A stretch of 64,000 nucleotides of DNA. It comes from Meridianimarinicoccus sp. MJW13. GTDB taxonomy: Bacteria > Pseudomonadota > Alphaproteobacteria > Rhodobacterales > Rhodobacteraceae. The first letter of the stretch is position 1, and each line of letters begins with the position of its first letter. The notes under the pieces are model-generated. The model had not been told where the DNA came from. It made no database searches and was given only the letters and a program-made list of their open reading frames with translations. Made by a program: the position numbers and the translations under genes. Positions 35,417-48,150 of this stretch are shown piece by piece. Location of the stretch: NCBI RefSeq assembly GCF_014901205.1, contig NZ_JACNMU010000002.1:434001-498000 (forward strand). Reading direction: 5' to 3'.

Positions 35417-37075
35417 ATGCCGCAGACCTTTCGCCTGACCCTGGCCCAGATGAACCCCAGCCTTGGCGCGCTGGACGACAACGCCGCCCTTGCGCGGCAG
35501 GCGTGGGAGGCCGGCTGCGAGGCGGGGGCCGACATGGTGGCGCTGCCCGAGATGTTCCTGTCGGGCTATCAGACGCAGGACCTGGTGAAGAAACCGGCCT
35601 TCGTGGCCGATTGCATGGCCACGCTTGAAACGCTGGCACGCGATCTGACCGGCGGACCGGCGCTGGCCATCGGGGCACCCTGGATGGCCGAGGGCAAGTT
35701 GTATAACGGCTATCACGTTCTGAAGGACGGCCACGTTGTGGCGCGGGTGTTCAAGCACGAACTGCCCAATTCGGCCGTGTTCGACGAAATGCGGCTGTAT
35801 TCCTCGGGCGCGATTTCCGGCCCCTACCGGATCGGACCGCTGCGCATCGGCTCGCCCATCTGCGAGGACGCCTGGCACCCGGATGTGGCCGAGGCCCAGG
35901 CCGAAAGCGGCGCCGAGATCCTGCTGGTGCCCAACGGCTCTCCCTATCATCGCGAAAAATATGACGAACGCCTGAACCACATGGTGGCCCGCACCATCGA
36001 GACCGGGCTGCCGATCATCTATCTGAACATGGTCGGCGGGCAGGATGACCAGGTCTTCGACGGCGGCAGCTTCGGGCTGAACCCCGGTGGTGTGCTGGCC
36101 TTCCAGATGCCGCTGTTCGACACTTCGATCACCCATGTGGATCTGGAAGAAACCCCCGCCGGCTGGCGCATCCTTGAAGGCGACCGCCCGACGCGGCCCG
36201 ACAGCCTTGCGCAGGACTACCACGCCATGGTCATCGGCCTGCGGGACTATCTGGCCAAAAGCGGCTTTTCCAAGGTGCTGCTGGGGCTTTCGGGCGGCAT
36301 CGATTCGGCGCTGGTCGCGGCCATCGCCGCCGATGCGCTTGGCCCCGAAAACGTGCGCTGCGTGATGCTGCCGTCGCGCTATACCTCGCAGACCTCGCTT
36401 CAGGATGCAGCGGGCGTGGCAACCCAGCTTGGCTGTCGTCTGGATGATCTGCCGATCTCGGGCCCGGTGGATGCCGCGACCGAAGCACTGGCGCCGCTGT
36501 TCGCGGGCACCAAGCCCGACCTGACCGAGGAAAACCTGCAATCGCGGATGCGCGGCCTGCTGCTGATGGCCCTGTCCAACAAGTTCGGCGAAATGCTGCT
36601 GACCACCGGCAACAAGTCCGAGGTCGCGGTGGGCTATGCCACGATCTATGGCGACATGGCGGGCGGCTACAACCCGATCAAGGATCTCTACAAGACTCGC
36701 GTTTTCGCCATGTGCCGCTGGCGCAACGCCAACCACGCGCCGTGGATGCTGGCCCCGGCGGGCGAGGTCATCCCGCCCCGCGTCATCGACAAGCCGCCCT
36801 CGGCCGAATTGCGCGACGACCAGCGCGACGACGACAGCCTGCCCCCCTATGAGGTGCTGGACCGTATCCTGGAAATGCTGGTGGACGAGGACGCCTCGGT
36901 CGCCGAGGTGGTGGCGGCAGGCTTTGACCGCGACACCGTCAAGCGGGTCGAGCATCTGCTCTACATCAGCGAATACAAGCGCCACCAGGCCGCCCCCGGC
37001 GTGCGCCTGTCAAAACGCGCCTTCTGGCTGGATCGCCGCTATCCCATCGTCAACCGGTGGCGCGACAAGGGCTGA
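35417..37075 (+). CDS. nadE: Glutamine-dependent NAD+ synthase
   Basis: NadE makes NAD from nicotinate adenine dinucleotide, ATP and glutamine. The 552-residue protein has an N-terminal nitrilase-type glutaminase domain with its triad in LPEMFLSGY (E45), RVFKHELPN and GSPICEDAW, and a C-terminal synthetase domain starting near 275 with the ATP loop LLGLSGGIDSALVAA. The lid region NKSEVAVGYATIYGDMAGGY is intact. ATG at 35417 follows GGAGA. It diverges from the MORN gene and runs toward uvrA. Confidence 0.97.
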   Translation: MPQTFRLTLAQMNPSLGALDDNAALARQAWEAGCEAGADMVALPEMFLSGYQTQDLVKKPAFVADCMATLETLARDLTGGPALAIGAPWMAEGKLYNGYHVLKDGHVVARVFKHELPNSAVFDEMRLYSSGAISGPYRIGPLRIGSPICEDAWHPDVAEAQAESGAEILLVPNGSPYHREKYDERLNHMVARTIETGLPIIYLNMVGGQDDQVFDGGSFGLNPGGVLAFQMPLFDTSITHVDLEETPAGWRILEGDRPTRPDSLAQDYHAMVIGLRDYLAKSGFSKVLLGLSGGIDSALVAAIAADALGPENVRCVMLPSRYTSQTSLQDAAGVATQLGCRLDDLPISGPVDAATEALAPLFAGTKPDLTEENLQSRMRGLLLMALSNKFGEMLLTTGNKSEVAVGYATIYGDMAGGYNPIKDLYKTRVFAMCRWRNANHAPWMLAPAGEVIPPRVIDKPPSAELRDDQRDDDSLPPYEVLDRILEMLVDEDASVAEVVAAGFDRDTVKRVEHLLYISEYKRHQAAPGVRLSKRAFWLDRRYPIVNRWRDKG

Positions 37076-37106
37076 CGGGGCGCGCCGTGGCGCAATTGCG
37101 CATGAA

Positions 37107-37121
37107 GTTCACCCTTTGTTC
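37107..37121 (+). promoter_or_regulatory. SOS box (LexA site) upstream of uvrA
   Basis: A perfect GTTC-N7-GTTC, the established LexA-binding motif of alphaproteobacteria, lies 65 bases before the uvrA start, in the 110-base gap after nadE. Confidence 0.85.
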
Positions 37122-37185
37122 ACAGTTTCTCGTTGGAGACTCGCTGCCGATCCCCTAGGTTATGCGGATATCGTCGAGGTGGGTC

Positions 37186-40047
<2,862 letters not shown>

Positions 40048-41277
40048 TCAGTCGCGGGCGCCAGCCCCGGCCAGTTCGGTGACCACCTTGGCGCCGGTTT
40101 CCAGCGTGCGGTGCACCGGGCATTTGTCGGCGATCTCCAGCAATTTGGCGCGTTGCGCGTCATCCAGATCGCCCTCCAGCCGGATCAGCCGGTGAAAGGT
40201 GTCAATGCGCGGGGTCACCCCGGCATTCGCATCCTGCGCGTGCATCTTGTCGTGCGAGACATCCACCGACACGTGGTCCAGATCCCAGCCCTTGCGCCGC
40301 GCGTACATGCGGATGGTCATCGAGGTGCAGGCACCCAGCCCGGCAGCCAGGAACCCGTAGGGCGACATGCCCCGGTCGGTGCCGCCATAGGCCAGCGGTT
40401 CATCCGCCAGCGCGTGATGCTTGGGGCCGCTCGACACATCCTGCAAGAAGCCGTCCGGGTCGGCCTCGGCCACCCGGATGATTCCCTCGGGCACGCCGGG
40501 CGGGGGCGCGGGCGGGCGCAGGTCCAGATAGCGCCCGGCCCAGGCTGCGATGACCTCGGCCGCGTATTCGGCATCCTGTGGTTGCGAGATCAGGTGATCG
40601 GCCTCGTCCAGCGTAACGAAGCTTTTGGGATGTCGTGCGGCCTGGAAGATCTGCGCGGCGTTTTCGATGCCCACAACGGCGTCGCGTGGGGCGTGCAGGA
40701 TCAAAAGCGCCTTGCGCAGATGGCCGATGGCCTCGGTCAGCGAGGCGTGCGAGATGTCTTCGATAAAGCCCTTGCCGATGCGCACGGGGCGGCCGCCCAG
40801 CGAAACCTCGGCCACGCCTTCAGCGGTGATCCGATCCAGCGCGCCGCCGAAATTTTCGGTGACATGGCCGGGATCGAAGGGCGCGCCAAGGGTCACCACG
40901 GCCCGTGCTGACGGGATCTGTGCGGCGGCCCGCAACACGGCAGCCCCGCCCAGCGAATGGCCGATCAGCAGGTCCGGGGGCAAGCCGCGCGCGTTCAGCG
41001 CCCGCGATGCCGCCACCAGATCGGCAACGTTCGAGGAAAACGTGGTGTTCTCGAATTCCCCTTCGCTGTGGCCCAGCCCGGTGAAGTCGAATCGCAGCAC
41101 CGCGATGCCCATCGCCGACAGGCGGCCGGCGATGCGGCGCGCTGCGGCGATGTCCTTGCCGCAGGTGAAGCAATGGGCAAACAACGCCGTGGCCAGCACC
41201 GGCCCATCCGGCAAATCCAGCCGTGCCGCCAGGTGCAAGCCGTCCTGCCCTTCGAAAGTGAAGCGTTCTGTCGCCAT
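40048..41277 (-). CDS. Alpha/beta hydrolase-OsmC fusion protein
   Basis: This is a 409-residue bifunctional protein. Residues 1-255 form an alpha/beta hydrolase with the nucleophile in IGHSLGGAAVL, an acid in HAPRDAVVG and a histidine in DEADHLIS. Residues 265-409 form an OsmC-like domain with the two redox cysteines in GLGACTSMT and DKCPVHRTLE, which in OsmC/Ohr reduce organic hydroperoxides. This fusion is known in proteobacteria, but its substrate is not established; hydrolysis plus peroxide reduction of lipid-like substrates is a guess. It converges on uvrA with no gap. Confidence 0.9.
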   Translation of the reverse strand: MATERFTFEGQDGLHLAARLDLPDGPVLATALFAHCFTCGKDIAAARRIAGRLSAMGIAVLRFDFTGLGHSEGEFENTTFSSNVADLVAASRALNARGLPPDLLIGHSLGGAAVLRAAAQIPSARAVVTLGAPFDPGHVTENFGGALDRITAEGVAEVSLGGRPVRIGKGFIEDISHASLTEAIGHLRKALLILHAPRDAVVGIENAAQIFQAARHPKSFVTLDEADHLISQPQDAEYAAEVIAAWAGRYLDLRPPAPPPGVPEGIIRVAEADPDGFLQDVSSGPKHHALADEPLAYGGTDRGMSPYGFLAAGLGACTSMTIRMYARRKGWDLDHVSVDVSHDKMHAQDANAGVTPRIDTFHRLIRLEGDLDDAQRAKLLEIADKCPVHRTLETGAKVVTELAGAGARD

Positions 41278-41636
41278 GACGACCCCGTCGTTTCAAGAAT
41301 GTTTCAAAGATGCGGCAGGCTTGGGCCGTGGACAAGGGCGGTGTCCGTGCTGTCACGCAAGGGTGACAGTTCGCGAGGCCGAACGCAGAAATGTTGACAT
41401 CTGCCCCCGGATGCCCCATTTGCCCATCAAGGCCACTGCCGCGTGAGCAGTAAGCCGCCCCGTGCATCGGGACGACGGCATAGGCCTGACATCGTTTTCT
41501 GGTTCCATTTCACGCAGGGGTCAGGGCCCCATTCGGCGCGAAACGCGTGCCGATCCGGGCGTCCACTGCAACCGCCGCTGCATCTGGCAGACGGCACAAG
41601 CAGGCGTTGTTGTGCCTGCCGAAAGGACGATCCTTC
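41278..41636. other. 359-base spacer between the OsmC fusion and the DEAD-box gene
   Basis: No convincing gene is present; the ORFs here are overlapping shadows. It should hold two divergent promoters and a helicase 5' leader. A stem with bulge (GGCA and GGCACAA at 41586-41599, TTGTGCC and TGCC at 41610-41620) ends directly at the helicase ribosome site. Confidence 0.6.
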
Positions 41637-42911
41637 ATGGATTTTGACATGCTGGGCCTTGCGCCCCGCCTTGTGGCCAAGCTGAAAGACCTTGGCATCA
41701 CCGACCCGACACCCATTCAAACCCAGGCCATCCCGCACGCCATGAACGGCCGCGACGTGATGGGTCTGGCGCAGACCGGCACCGGCAAGACCGCCGCCTT
41801 CGGCCTGCCGCTGCTGCATGTGATCTCGGGCATGGGCTCGAAACCCGCGCCCAAAAGCGTGCGCGGCCTGGTTCTGGCGCCCACGCGGGAACTGGCCAAG
41901 CAGATCGCCGACAACCTGATGGCCTATTCCGCCGGCGGCCATGTCCGCATTGGTCTGGTGGTGGGGGGCGTGTCCATCAACGCCCAGATCAAGCGGCTTG
42001 AGCGCGGCACCGACATTCTGGTCGCCACGCCGGGGCGGCTTCTGGACCTGCTCGACCGCAAGGCCGTGTTCCTGGATCAGACCCGGTTCCTGGTGCTGGA
42101 CGAGGCCGACCAGATGCTGGACCTGGGCTTCATCCACGCGCTGCGCAAGATCGCGCCTCTGCTGGCACCCGAACGGCAGACCATGTTGTTCTCGGCCACC
42201 ATGCCCAAGCAGATGGCCGAACTGTCCAATGCCTATCTGACCGACGCCGTGCGCGTGGCCGTCAGCCCGCCGGGCAAGGCCGCCGACAAGGTGGACCAGT
42301 CGATCCATTTCGTCGCCAAGGCGGCCAAGACCGATCTGCTGATCGACCTGATGCGCAAGCACAACGAAGATCGCGCGCTGGTCTTCGTGCGCACCAAGCA
42401 TGGCGCCGACCGTCTGGCCCGGCATCTGGAAAAAGCCGGGTTTGCGACCTCGGCCATTCATGGCAACCGCAGCCAGGGCCAGCGCGACCGCGCCATCACC
42501 GCCTTCAAGGCGGGGCAGATCAAGGTTCTGGTCGCCACCGATGTGGCGGCGCGCGGCATTGATATTCCGGATGTGCGCCACGTCTACAATTATGACCTGC
42601 CGAATGTGGCCGACAACTATGTCCACCGCATCGGCCGGACGGCCCGTGCAGGTGCCGACGGCTGGGCCGTGGCCTTCTGCGCGCCCGACGAGATGGGCGA
42701 ATTGCGCGACATCGAGCGGACCATGAAGACCTCGATCCCGGTGGCCGGTGGCACGCCGTGGGAAGATGTCAGCCCGCCCGCCCGTGGCGGCGGCGGCAAG
42801 GGCCGTGGCGGCCCGCGTCCGGGGCGCGGCGGCGGCAAGCCGCAAGGCAGCGGCAAACCTGCCGGGGCACGCAGCCGCTCGCGCCGCAAGGGCCCGCGCA
42901 AGGCGGCCTGA
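41637..42911 (+). CDS. DEAD-box RNA helicase, RhlE-like
   Basis: This is a 424-residue ATP-dependent RNA helicase. In order it has the Q motif (TPIQTQAI), AQTGTGKTAAF, PTRELAKQ, TPGRLLDL, VLDEADQMLD, SATMPKQM, VFVRTKHGA, ATDVAARGID and HRIGRTARAG. The tail after residue 375 is glycine-, arginine- and lysine-rich, as in RhlE proteins, and probably binds RNA. Roles in ribosome assembly or cold adaptation are usual. ATG at 41637 follows AAAGGA with an 11-base spacing. A terminator follows. Confidence 0.95.
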   Translation: MDFDMLGLAPRLVAKLKDLGITDPTPIQTQAIPHAMNGRDVMGLAQTGTGKTAAFGLPLLHVISGMGSKPAPKSVRGLVLAPTRELAKQIADNLMAYSAGGHVRIGLVVGGVSINAQIKRLERGTDILVATPGRLLDLLDRKAVFLDQTRFLVLDEADQMLDLGFIHALRKIAPLLAPERQTMLFSATMPKQMAELSNAYLTDAVRVAVSPPGKAADKVDQSIHFVAKAAKTDLLIDLMRKHNEDRALVFVRTKHGADRLARHLEKAGFATSAIHGNRSQGQRDRAITAFKAGQIKVLVATDVAARGIDIPDVRHVYNYDLPNVADNYVHRIGRTARAGADGWAVAFCAPDEMGELRDIERTMKTSIPVAGGTPWEDVSPPARGGGGKGRGGPRPGRGGGKPQGSGKPAGARSRSRRKGPRKAA

Positions 42912-42931
42912 TCCGGATTGCAGACAAAACA

Positions 42932-42957
42932 AGGGGCGTCCTTCGGGGCGCCCCTTT
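42932..42957 (+). terminator. Terminator after the DEAD-box gene
   Basis: AAGGGGCG and CGCCCCTT pair around a TCCTTCGGGG loop, with a short T run. The sequence is repeated, inverted, as the glnA terminator 55 bases on. Confidence 0.7.
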
Positions 42958-43007
42958 GCTTTGTGCGGTTCGGCCGGGTCTTTCCGCCACATGCCCGGCC
43001 CGCAACG

Positions 43008-43034
43008 AAAAAGGGCGCCCCGAAGGACGCCCCC
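43008..43034 (-). terminator. Intrinsic terminator after glnA
   Basis: On the minus strand GGGCG and CGCCC pair around the same loop as the facing terminator and run into five T residues, 21 bases past the glnA stop. Confidence 0.8.
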
Positions 43035-43054
43035 AATCTTGCGCATCGCAGAAC

Positions 43055-44461
43055 TCAGCAGCTGTAGTACAGCTTGAATTCGACCGGGTGCGGGGTGTGC
43101 TCGTAGGCGTAGACCTCTTCCCACTTGAGATCCATGTAGCCTTCGATCTGGTCCTTGGTGAACACGTCGCCGGCCAGCAGGAAATCGTGATCGGCAGAAA
43201 GGCTGTCCAGGGCTTCGCGCAGCGAGGCACAGACGGTCGGGATCCCGGCCAGTTCTTCCGGCGGCAGATCGTACAGGTCCTTGTCCGAGGCTTCGCCCGG
43301 ATGGATCTTGTTCTTGATGCCGTCGAGGCCCGCCATAAGCAGCGCCGCGAAGCACAGGTAGGGGTTGGCCGCGGGATCGGGGAAGCGGGCTTCCACGCGC
43401 TTGGCTTTCGGCGATTCCGCCCACGGAATACGGACACAGCCCGAACGGTTGCGTGCCGAATAGGCGCGCAAGACCGGCGCTTCAAAGCCCGGGATCAGGC
43501 GCTTGTAGCTGTTGGTCGACGGGTTGGTGAAGGCGTTCAGGGCCTTGGCGTGCTTCAGGATGCCGCCGATGTAGTACAACGCCTCTTCCGACAGGTCGGC
43601 GTATTGGTCGCCTGCGAACAGCGGTTTGCCGTCCTTGAAGATCGACATGTTGACGTGCATGCCGGTGCCGTTGTCGCCGGCGATGGGCTTGGGCATGAAG
43701 GTTGCCGACTTGCCATAGGCCTGCGCCACGTTGTGGATGACGTATTTGTACTTCTGCAGCTCGTCCGCCTGATGAACCAGGCTTCCGAAGATCAGGCCCA
43801 GTTCGTGCTGGCACGACGCCACTTCGTGGTGGTGCTTGTCGACCTTCATGCCCATGCGTTTCATCGTCGACAGCATTTCGCTGCGGATGTCCTGGGCATC
43901 GTCGATCGGGTTCACTGGGAAGTAACCGCCCTTGACGCCCGGACGGTGGCCCATGTTGCCCATCTCGTACTCGGTGTCGCTGTTCCACGACGCGTCCTGC
44001 GCGTCCACCTGGTAGGACACCTTGTTGATGTCGACCTGGAAGCGCACGTCGTCGAACAGGAAGAATTCGGCTTCGGGGCCCCAGTAGGACACGTCACCGA
44101 TGCCACTGGACTTCAGGTAGGCTTCGGCCTTTTCGGCGGTGCCGCGCGGGTCGCGGGAATAGGGTTCGCCGGTGTCGGGTTCCACGACCGAATGGTGAAT
44201 ACACAGCGTTTTTTCTGCATAGAACGGATCCATGTAGACGCTGTCGGTGTCCGCCATCAGTTTCATGTCGGATTCTTCGATCGACTTCCAGCCGGCGATC
44301 GACGAGCCGTCGAACATGAAGCCTTCTTCAAGGAAGTCTTCATCCACCTGGTCGGCCATCACGGTGACGTGCTGCAGCTTGCCACGCGGGTCGGTAAAAC
44401 GGATGTCGACGTACTCGACGCCTTCATCCTTGATCATCTTGAGAACTGCGTCCTTGCTCAT
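43055..44461 (-). CDS. glnA: Glutamine synthetase, type I
   Basis: GlnA joins ammonia to glutamate with ATP, the main nitrogen assimilation step. The 468-residue dodecamer-forming subunit has the N-terminal beta-grasp ([13 protein letters not shown]), [11 protein letters not shown], the metal-binding PEAEFF, the ATP region [10 protein letters not shown], and the adenylylation tyrosine in LYDLPPEE. The tyrosine means that activity can be switched by GlnE. It lies 78 bases after glnB on the same strand, the standard alphaproteobacterial glnBA operon. Confidence 0.98.
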   Translation of the reverse strand: MSKDAVLKMIKDEGVEYVDIRFTDPRGKLQHVTVMADQVDEDFLEEGFMFDGSSIAGWKSIEESDMKLMADTDSVYMDPFYAEKTLCIHHSVVEPDTGEPYSRDPRGTAEKAEAYLKSSGIGDVSYWGPEAEFFLFDDVRFQVDINKVSYQVDAQDASWNSDTEYEMGNMGHRPGVKGGYFPVNPIDDAQDIRSEMLSTMKRMGMKVDKHHHEVASCQHELGLIFGSLVHQADELQKYKYVIHNVAQAYGKSATFMPKPIAGDNGTGMHVNMSIFKDGKPLFAGDQYADLSEEALYYIGGILKHAKALNAFTNPSTNSYKRLIPGFEAPVLRAYSARNRSGCVRIPWAESPKAKRVEARFPDPAANPYLCFAALLMAGLDGIKNKIHPGEASDKDLYDLPPEELAGIPTVCASLREALDSLSADHDFLLAGDVFTKDQIEGYMDLKWEEVYAYEHTPHPVEFKLYYSC

Positions 44462-44539
44462 GGACCGGATCTCCCCTCTGCTAGTTGAACGTGTGATCCC
44501 GTACGGGGCAGCCGTGCGGGGTGTCTTTGATGGAAAGGC

Positions 44540-44923
<384 letters not shown>

Positions 44924-45028
44924 TTAAACGGGGGGCCACAATTGGCTAGGGTCGCCCTGTTTCCCCGCGTTGCGGGATTCCCCGTCGCGATGTCAAAAAA
45001 TGAGCGGAATGCACAACAAGTGAGCATA

Positions 45029-45682
45029 ATGAAAACTTCGACCGAAGGCGGAAACGACGAAATCCTGACCGCCGCGCAGATGCTGGCGCTGGAAAAACAG
45101 GCAATGGCCTCGGGATTGGTCACAGGGCTCGAACTGATGGAGCGCGCCGGCGAAGGCGTCCTGCAGGCCATCGCGCAACACTGGCCCGACCTGACGGCCG
45201 CCCCCGGTCGTGCCTGCATCTTGTGCGGTCCGGGCAACAACGGCGGGGACGGCTATGTCATCGCGCGCCTGTTGCTGGGGCAGGGATGGGCCGTGACCGC
45301 GACGGCGCTTGGCGCTACCGACAGGCTCCCCCCCGATGCGCAGGCCAACCATGATCGCTGGACGTCTTGCGGCGAGGTCCTGCCGTGGCAGGCCGCGGCT
45401 TCGGCCATGGACGGGGTGGATCTGGTGATCGACGCCTTGTTCGGGATCGGATTGACCCGCCCCCTGTCGCCCGAGGTGGCCCAGGTCATGGACCGGGTGC
45501 CGCGCACGGCCCGCCGGGTCTCGGTCGATGTGCCCAGCGGGGTGCTGGCCGATGGCCAGACCCTGACCACAGATGCCGCCTTTCCGGCGGAATTGGCCGT
45601 AACCTTCCATTGCCGCAAACCGGTGCATCAGGCGCTTGTCGAATCAGGGATGGCCATTGCCGTCGCGGATATCGGGCTTTGA
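45029..45682 (+). CDS. NAD(P)H-hydrate epimerase part (YjeF N domain)
   Basis: This is the epimerase half of the NAD(P)H-hydrate repair system, which interconverts R- and S-forms of damaged NAD(P)HX. It has 217 residues with LTAAQMLALEKQAM, the phosphate loop CGPGNNGGDGYVIAR, DALFGIGLTRPL and SVDVPSG. In most relatives this domain is fused to the dehydratase domain. Here a TGA at 45680 ends the frame at VADIGL, exactly where the fusion linker would begin, and the dehydratase continues in the -1 frame. It may be a natural split, a recoded site or a frameshift. The start is uncertain (45029 or 44990). Confidence 0.85.
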   Translation: MKTSTEGGNDEILTAAQMLALEKQAMASGLVTGLELMERAGEGVLQAIAQHWPDLTAAPGRACILCGPGNNGGDGYVIARLLLGQGWAVTATALGATDRLPPDAQANHDRWTSCGEVLPWQAAASAMDGVDLVIDALFGIGLTRPLSPEVAQVMDRVPRTARRVSVDVPSGVLADGQTLTTDAAFPAELAVTFHCRKPVHQALVESGMAIAVADIGL

Positions 45683-45687
45683 CCCGG

Positions 45688-46557
45688 ATGCCGCGTACCG
45701 GATTGTCCCCCGCCCTGATTGCGCGCCTGTCGAAACGGGTCGATCATCACAAGTACGATCACGGCCACGCGTTGATCCTGTCTGGCGGGCCGGGCCGGGG
45801 CGGCGCGGCACGACTGGCCGCCCGCGCGGCGTTGCGTGTGGGGGCCGGGCTTGTGACGCTGGCTTGCCCGCCCGAGGCGCTGGCCGAGAATGCCGCCCAG
45901 CTGACCGCGATCATGCTGCGTCCGCTGGAGGGTTCGGCCGGGTTGGAAGAGGTGCTGGAAGATCCCCGCCTGAACGCCATCTGCATGGGGCCGGGGCTGG
46001 GCATTGCCACGGTCAGCCGCAACCATGTGCGCGTGGCTCTGGCCACCCGCCGCCCGGTGGTTCTGGACGCCGATGCACTGACATCCTTTGCCGATGACCC
46101 CCGCGCCTTTATTGCGCTGCTGCATCCGAACGCGGTGCTGACCCCGCACATGGGCGAATTCGCACGGGTTTTCCCGGATCTGGCCAGGGCGTTGGAGGCC
46201 GACCCCCGCGAATCCCGTCTGGAAGTGCGCCGCGCGGCGGTCACCCAGGCGGCGGCCCGCTGCGGGGCGACGGTGCTGCTGAAAGGCCAGGTGACGCTGA
46301 TCGCCGATCCCACGGGCCACCTGGCCGAACTGCATCTGACCGGCAAGGCCGCCGCCCCCTGGCTGGCCACCGCCGGTTCGGGCGATGTTCTGGCCGGGCT
46401 GGTCACGGGGCTTCTGGCGCGCGGCTTTTCGCCGTTTCAGGCCGCCGAAACCGCCGCCTGGCTGCATGGCGCGGCGGGCCGTCATCTGGGGGCGGGGCTG
46501 ATTGCCGAGGACCTGCCCGAAGCGCTGCCGGCGATCTTTGCGCAATTGGGGGTCTGA
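45688..46557 (+). CDS. ADP-dependent NAD(P)H-hydrate dehydratase part (YjeF C domain)
   Basis: This is the dehydratase half, which restores NAD(P)H from the S-hydrate using ADP. It has 289 residues with HKYDHGHALILSGGPGRGGA, GAGLVTLACP, NAICMGPGLG, VVLDADALTSF, LTPHMGEFARV, LLKGQVTLIAD and the catalytic ATAGSGDVLAGL. ATG at 45688 starts 5 bases after the epimerase TGA; there is no separate ribosome site, so translation would rely on coupling or frameshifting. Its 3' end precedes tRNA-Leu by 100 bases. Confidence 0.88.
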   Translation: MPRTGLSPALIARLSKRVDHHKYDHGHALILSGGPGRGGAARLAARAALRVGAGLVTLACPPEALAENAAQLTAIMLRPLEGSAGLEEVLEDPRLNAICMGPGLGIATVSRNHVRVALATRRPVVLDADALTSFADDPRAFIALLHPNAVLTPHMGEFARVFPDLARALEADPRESRLEVRRAAVTQAAARCGATVLLKGQVTLIADPTGHLAELHLTGKAAAPWLATAGSGDVLAGLVTGLLARGFSPFQAAETAAWLHGAAGRHLGAGLIAEDLPEALPAIFAQLGV

Positions 46558-46657
46558 CAAGGCGCCCACGCGCACGATTCCCCCTCGCATCCCTTTTCCG
46601 CCTTTGTTAGAAGGCCCGGAACTTGCGGGTCGCGCTCTGCGGCCCGTGCGGATTTTC

Positions 46658-46742
46658 GCGGGTGTGGCGAAATTGGTAGACGCACCAGATTTAGGTTCTG
46701 GCGCCGCAAGGCGTGGGGGTTCAAGTCCCTCCACCCGCACCA
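46658..46742 (+). tRNA. tRNA-Leu (anticodon TAG)
   Basis: The acceptor stem GCGGGTG/CACCCGC is followed by ACCA. The anticodon stem CCAGA/TCTGG holds loop TTTAGGT with anticodon TAG. The D loop contains TTGGTAG, and the T arm loop is TTCAAGT. The variable arm GCGCCGCAAGGCGT is that of a class II leucine tRNA. Confidence 0.97.
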
Positions 46743-46767
46743 TGAGACGAATGAAGGACAAAGCATC

Positions 46768-48099
46768 ATGCAGGTCACCGAGACCCTGAAGGACGGCCTC
46801 AAGCGCGGCTACGAGATCACGCTGACGGCTGCCGAGCTGGACAGTAAGGTCAACGAGAAACTGGCCGAAGCGCAGCCCGAAATCGAAATGAAGGGCTTCC
46901 GCAAAGGCAAGGTGCCCATGGCGCTGCTGAAGAAACAGTTCGGCCCGCGGGTTCTGGGCGAAGCGATGCAGGAAAGCATTGATGGCGCCATGTCCTCGCA
47001 TTTCGAGGAAACCGGCGATCGCCCGGCGCTGCAGCCCGAGGTCAAGATGACCAACGAGGACTGGAAAGAAGGCGACGACGTGATCGTGGCGCTGAACTAC
47101 GAAGCGCTGCCCGAGATCCCGGAAGCCGACCTCAAGTCGATCTCGCTGGAAAAGCTGGTGGTCAAGGCCGCCGAAGCCGACGTGGAAGAAGCGCTGGCGA
47201 ACCTGGCCTCCACCGCGCAGGATTTCGAAGATCGTGAAGAAGGCGCTGCGGCCGAGAAGGACGATCAGGTCGTGATCGACTTCCTTGGCAAGGTCGATGG
47301 CGAGGCTTTCGAAGGCGGTGCAGCCGAGGACTACCCGCTGGTTCTGGGGTCGAACTCGTTCATTCCGGGCTTCGAGGAGCAGCTGATCGGCGCCGTAGCC
47401 GGCACCGACGTGAATGTCGAGGTGGCCTTCCCCGAGGAGTACCAGGCCGAGCACCTGGCCGGCAAAGCCGCCGTGTTCGAATGCAAGATCAAGGCCGTCA
47501 AGGCCCCCAAGGCGGCCGAAATCGACGACGAGCTGGCCAAGAAGTTCGGCGCCGAGGATCTGGCCGCCCTGAAGACCCAGATCGGCGAGCGTCTTGAAGC
47601 CGAATACGCCGGCGCGGCCCGTGCCGTGATGAAGCGCGCCCTGCTGGACAAGCTGGACGGCGTGGTCAGCTTCGACCTGCCGCCGAGCCTGGTGGAAGCC
47701 GAAGCCAAGCAGATCGCGCACCAGCTGTGGCACGACGAAAACCCGGACGTGCAGGGCCACGACCACCCGGAAGTCGAGCCGACCGAAGAGCACACCAAAC
47801 TGGGGGAGCGTCGCGTCCGTCTTGGCCTGTACCTGGCCGAGCTTGGCCAGAAGAACGAGGTCGAGGTTTCCGACGCCGAGATGACCCAGGCGATCATGAA
47901 CCAGGCGCGTCAGTACCCGGGTCAGGAACGTCAGTTCTTCGAATTCGTGCAGCAGAATCAGCAGATGCAGCAGCAACTGCGCGCGCCGCTGTTTGAAGAC
48001 AAGGTCGTCGACTACATCTTCGAATTGGCCGAGGTGACCGAAAAGGAAGTCTCGAAGGATGACCTGCAGGAAGCCGTGAAAGCGCTTGAAGACGAATAA
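46768..48099 (+). CDS. tig: Trigger factor
   Basis: Trigger factor is the ribosome-bound folding chaperone with prolyl isomerase activity. The 443-residue protein has the N-terminal ribosome-binding domain with the signature GFRKGKVP (about residues 43-50), a central FKBP-type domain (about 155-240, [17 protein letters not shown]), and the helical C-terminal arms to residue 443. It is slightly acidic and rich in glutamate, as usual. ATG at 46768 follows GAAGGAC. It lies 25 bases after tRNA-Leu and may share its transcript; a strong terminator follows. Confidence 0.97.
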   Translation: MQVTETLKDGLKRGYEITLTAAELDSKVNEKLAEAQPEIEMKGFRKGKVPMALLKKQFGPRVLGEAMQESIDGAMSSHFEETGDRPALQPEVKMTNEDWKEGDDVIVALNYEALPEIPEADLKSISLEKLVVKAAEADVEEALANLASTAQDFEDREEGAAAEKDDQVVIDFLGKVDGEAFEGGAAEDYPLVLGSNSFIPGFEEQLIGAVAGTDVNVEVAFPEEYQAEHLAGKAAVFECKIKAVKAPKAAEIDDELAKKFGAEDLAALKTQIGERLEAEYAGAARAVMKRALLDKLDGVVSFDLPPSLVEAEAKQIAHQLWHDENPDVQGHDHPEVEPTEEHTKLGERRVRLGLYLAELGQKNEVEVSDAEMTQAIMNQARQYPGQERQFFEFVQQNQQMQQQLRAPLFEDKVVDYIFELAEVTEKEVSKDDLQEAVKALEDE

Positions 48100-48123
48100 T
48101 CGTCATCTCTGCTAGCCTGTTTG

Positions 48124-48150
48124 GGCCGCCCCTCAAGGGGCGGCCTTTTT
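48124..48150 (+). terminator. Intrinsic terminator after tig
   Basis: GGCCGCCCC and GGGGCGGCC form a perfect 9-base stem with a TCAA loop and five T residues. Confidence 0.92.

Noticed and set aside
35285-36985. Upstream extension of the MORN gene on the minus strand
   Set aside because: It runs antisense through nadE; the signal peptide at 35284 marks the real start.
41427-43424. 665-codon minus-strand frame
   Set aside because: It spans the helicase gene, two terminators and glnA in the wrong frame.
45628-47976. 782-codon minus-strand frame
   Set aside because: It is antisense to nnr, tRNA-Leu and tig, which are all well supported.
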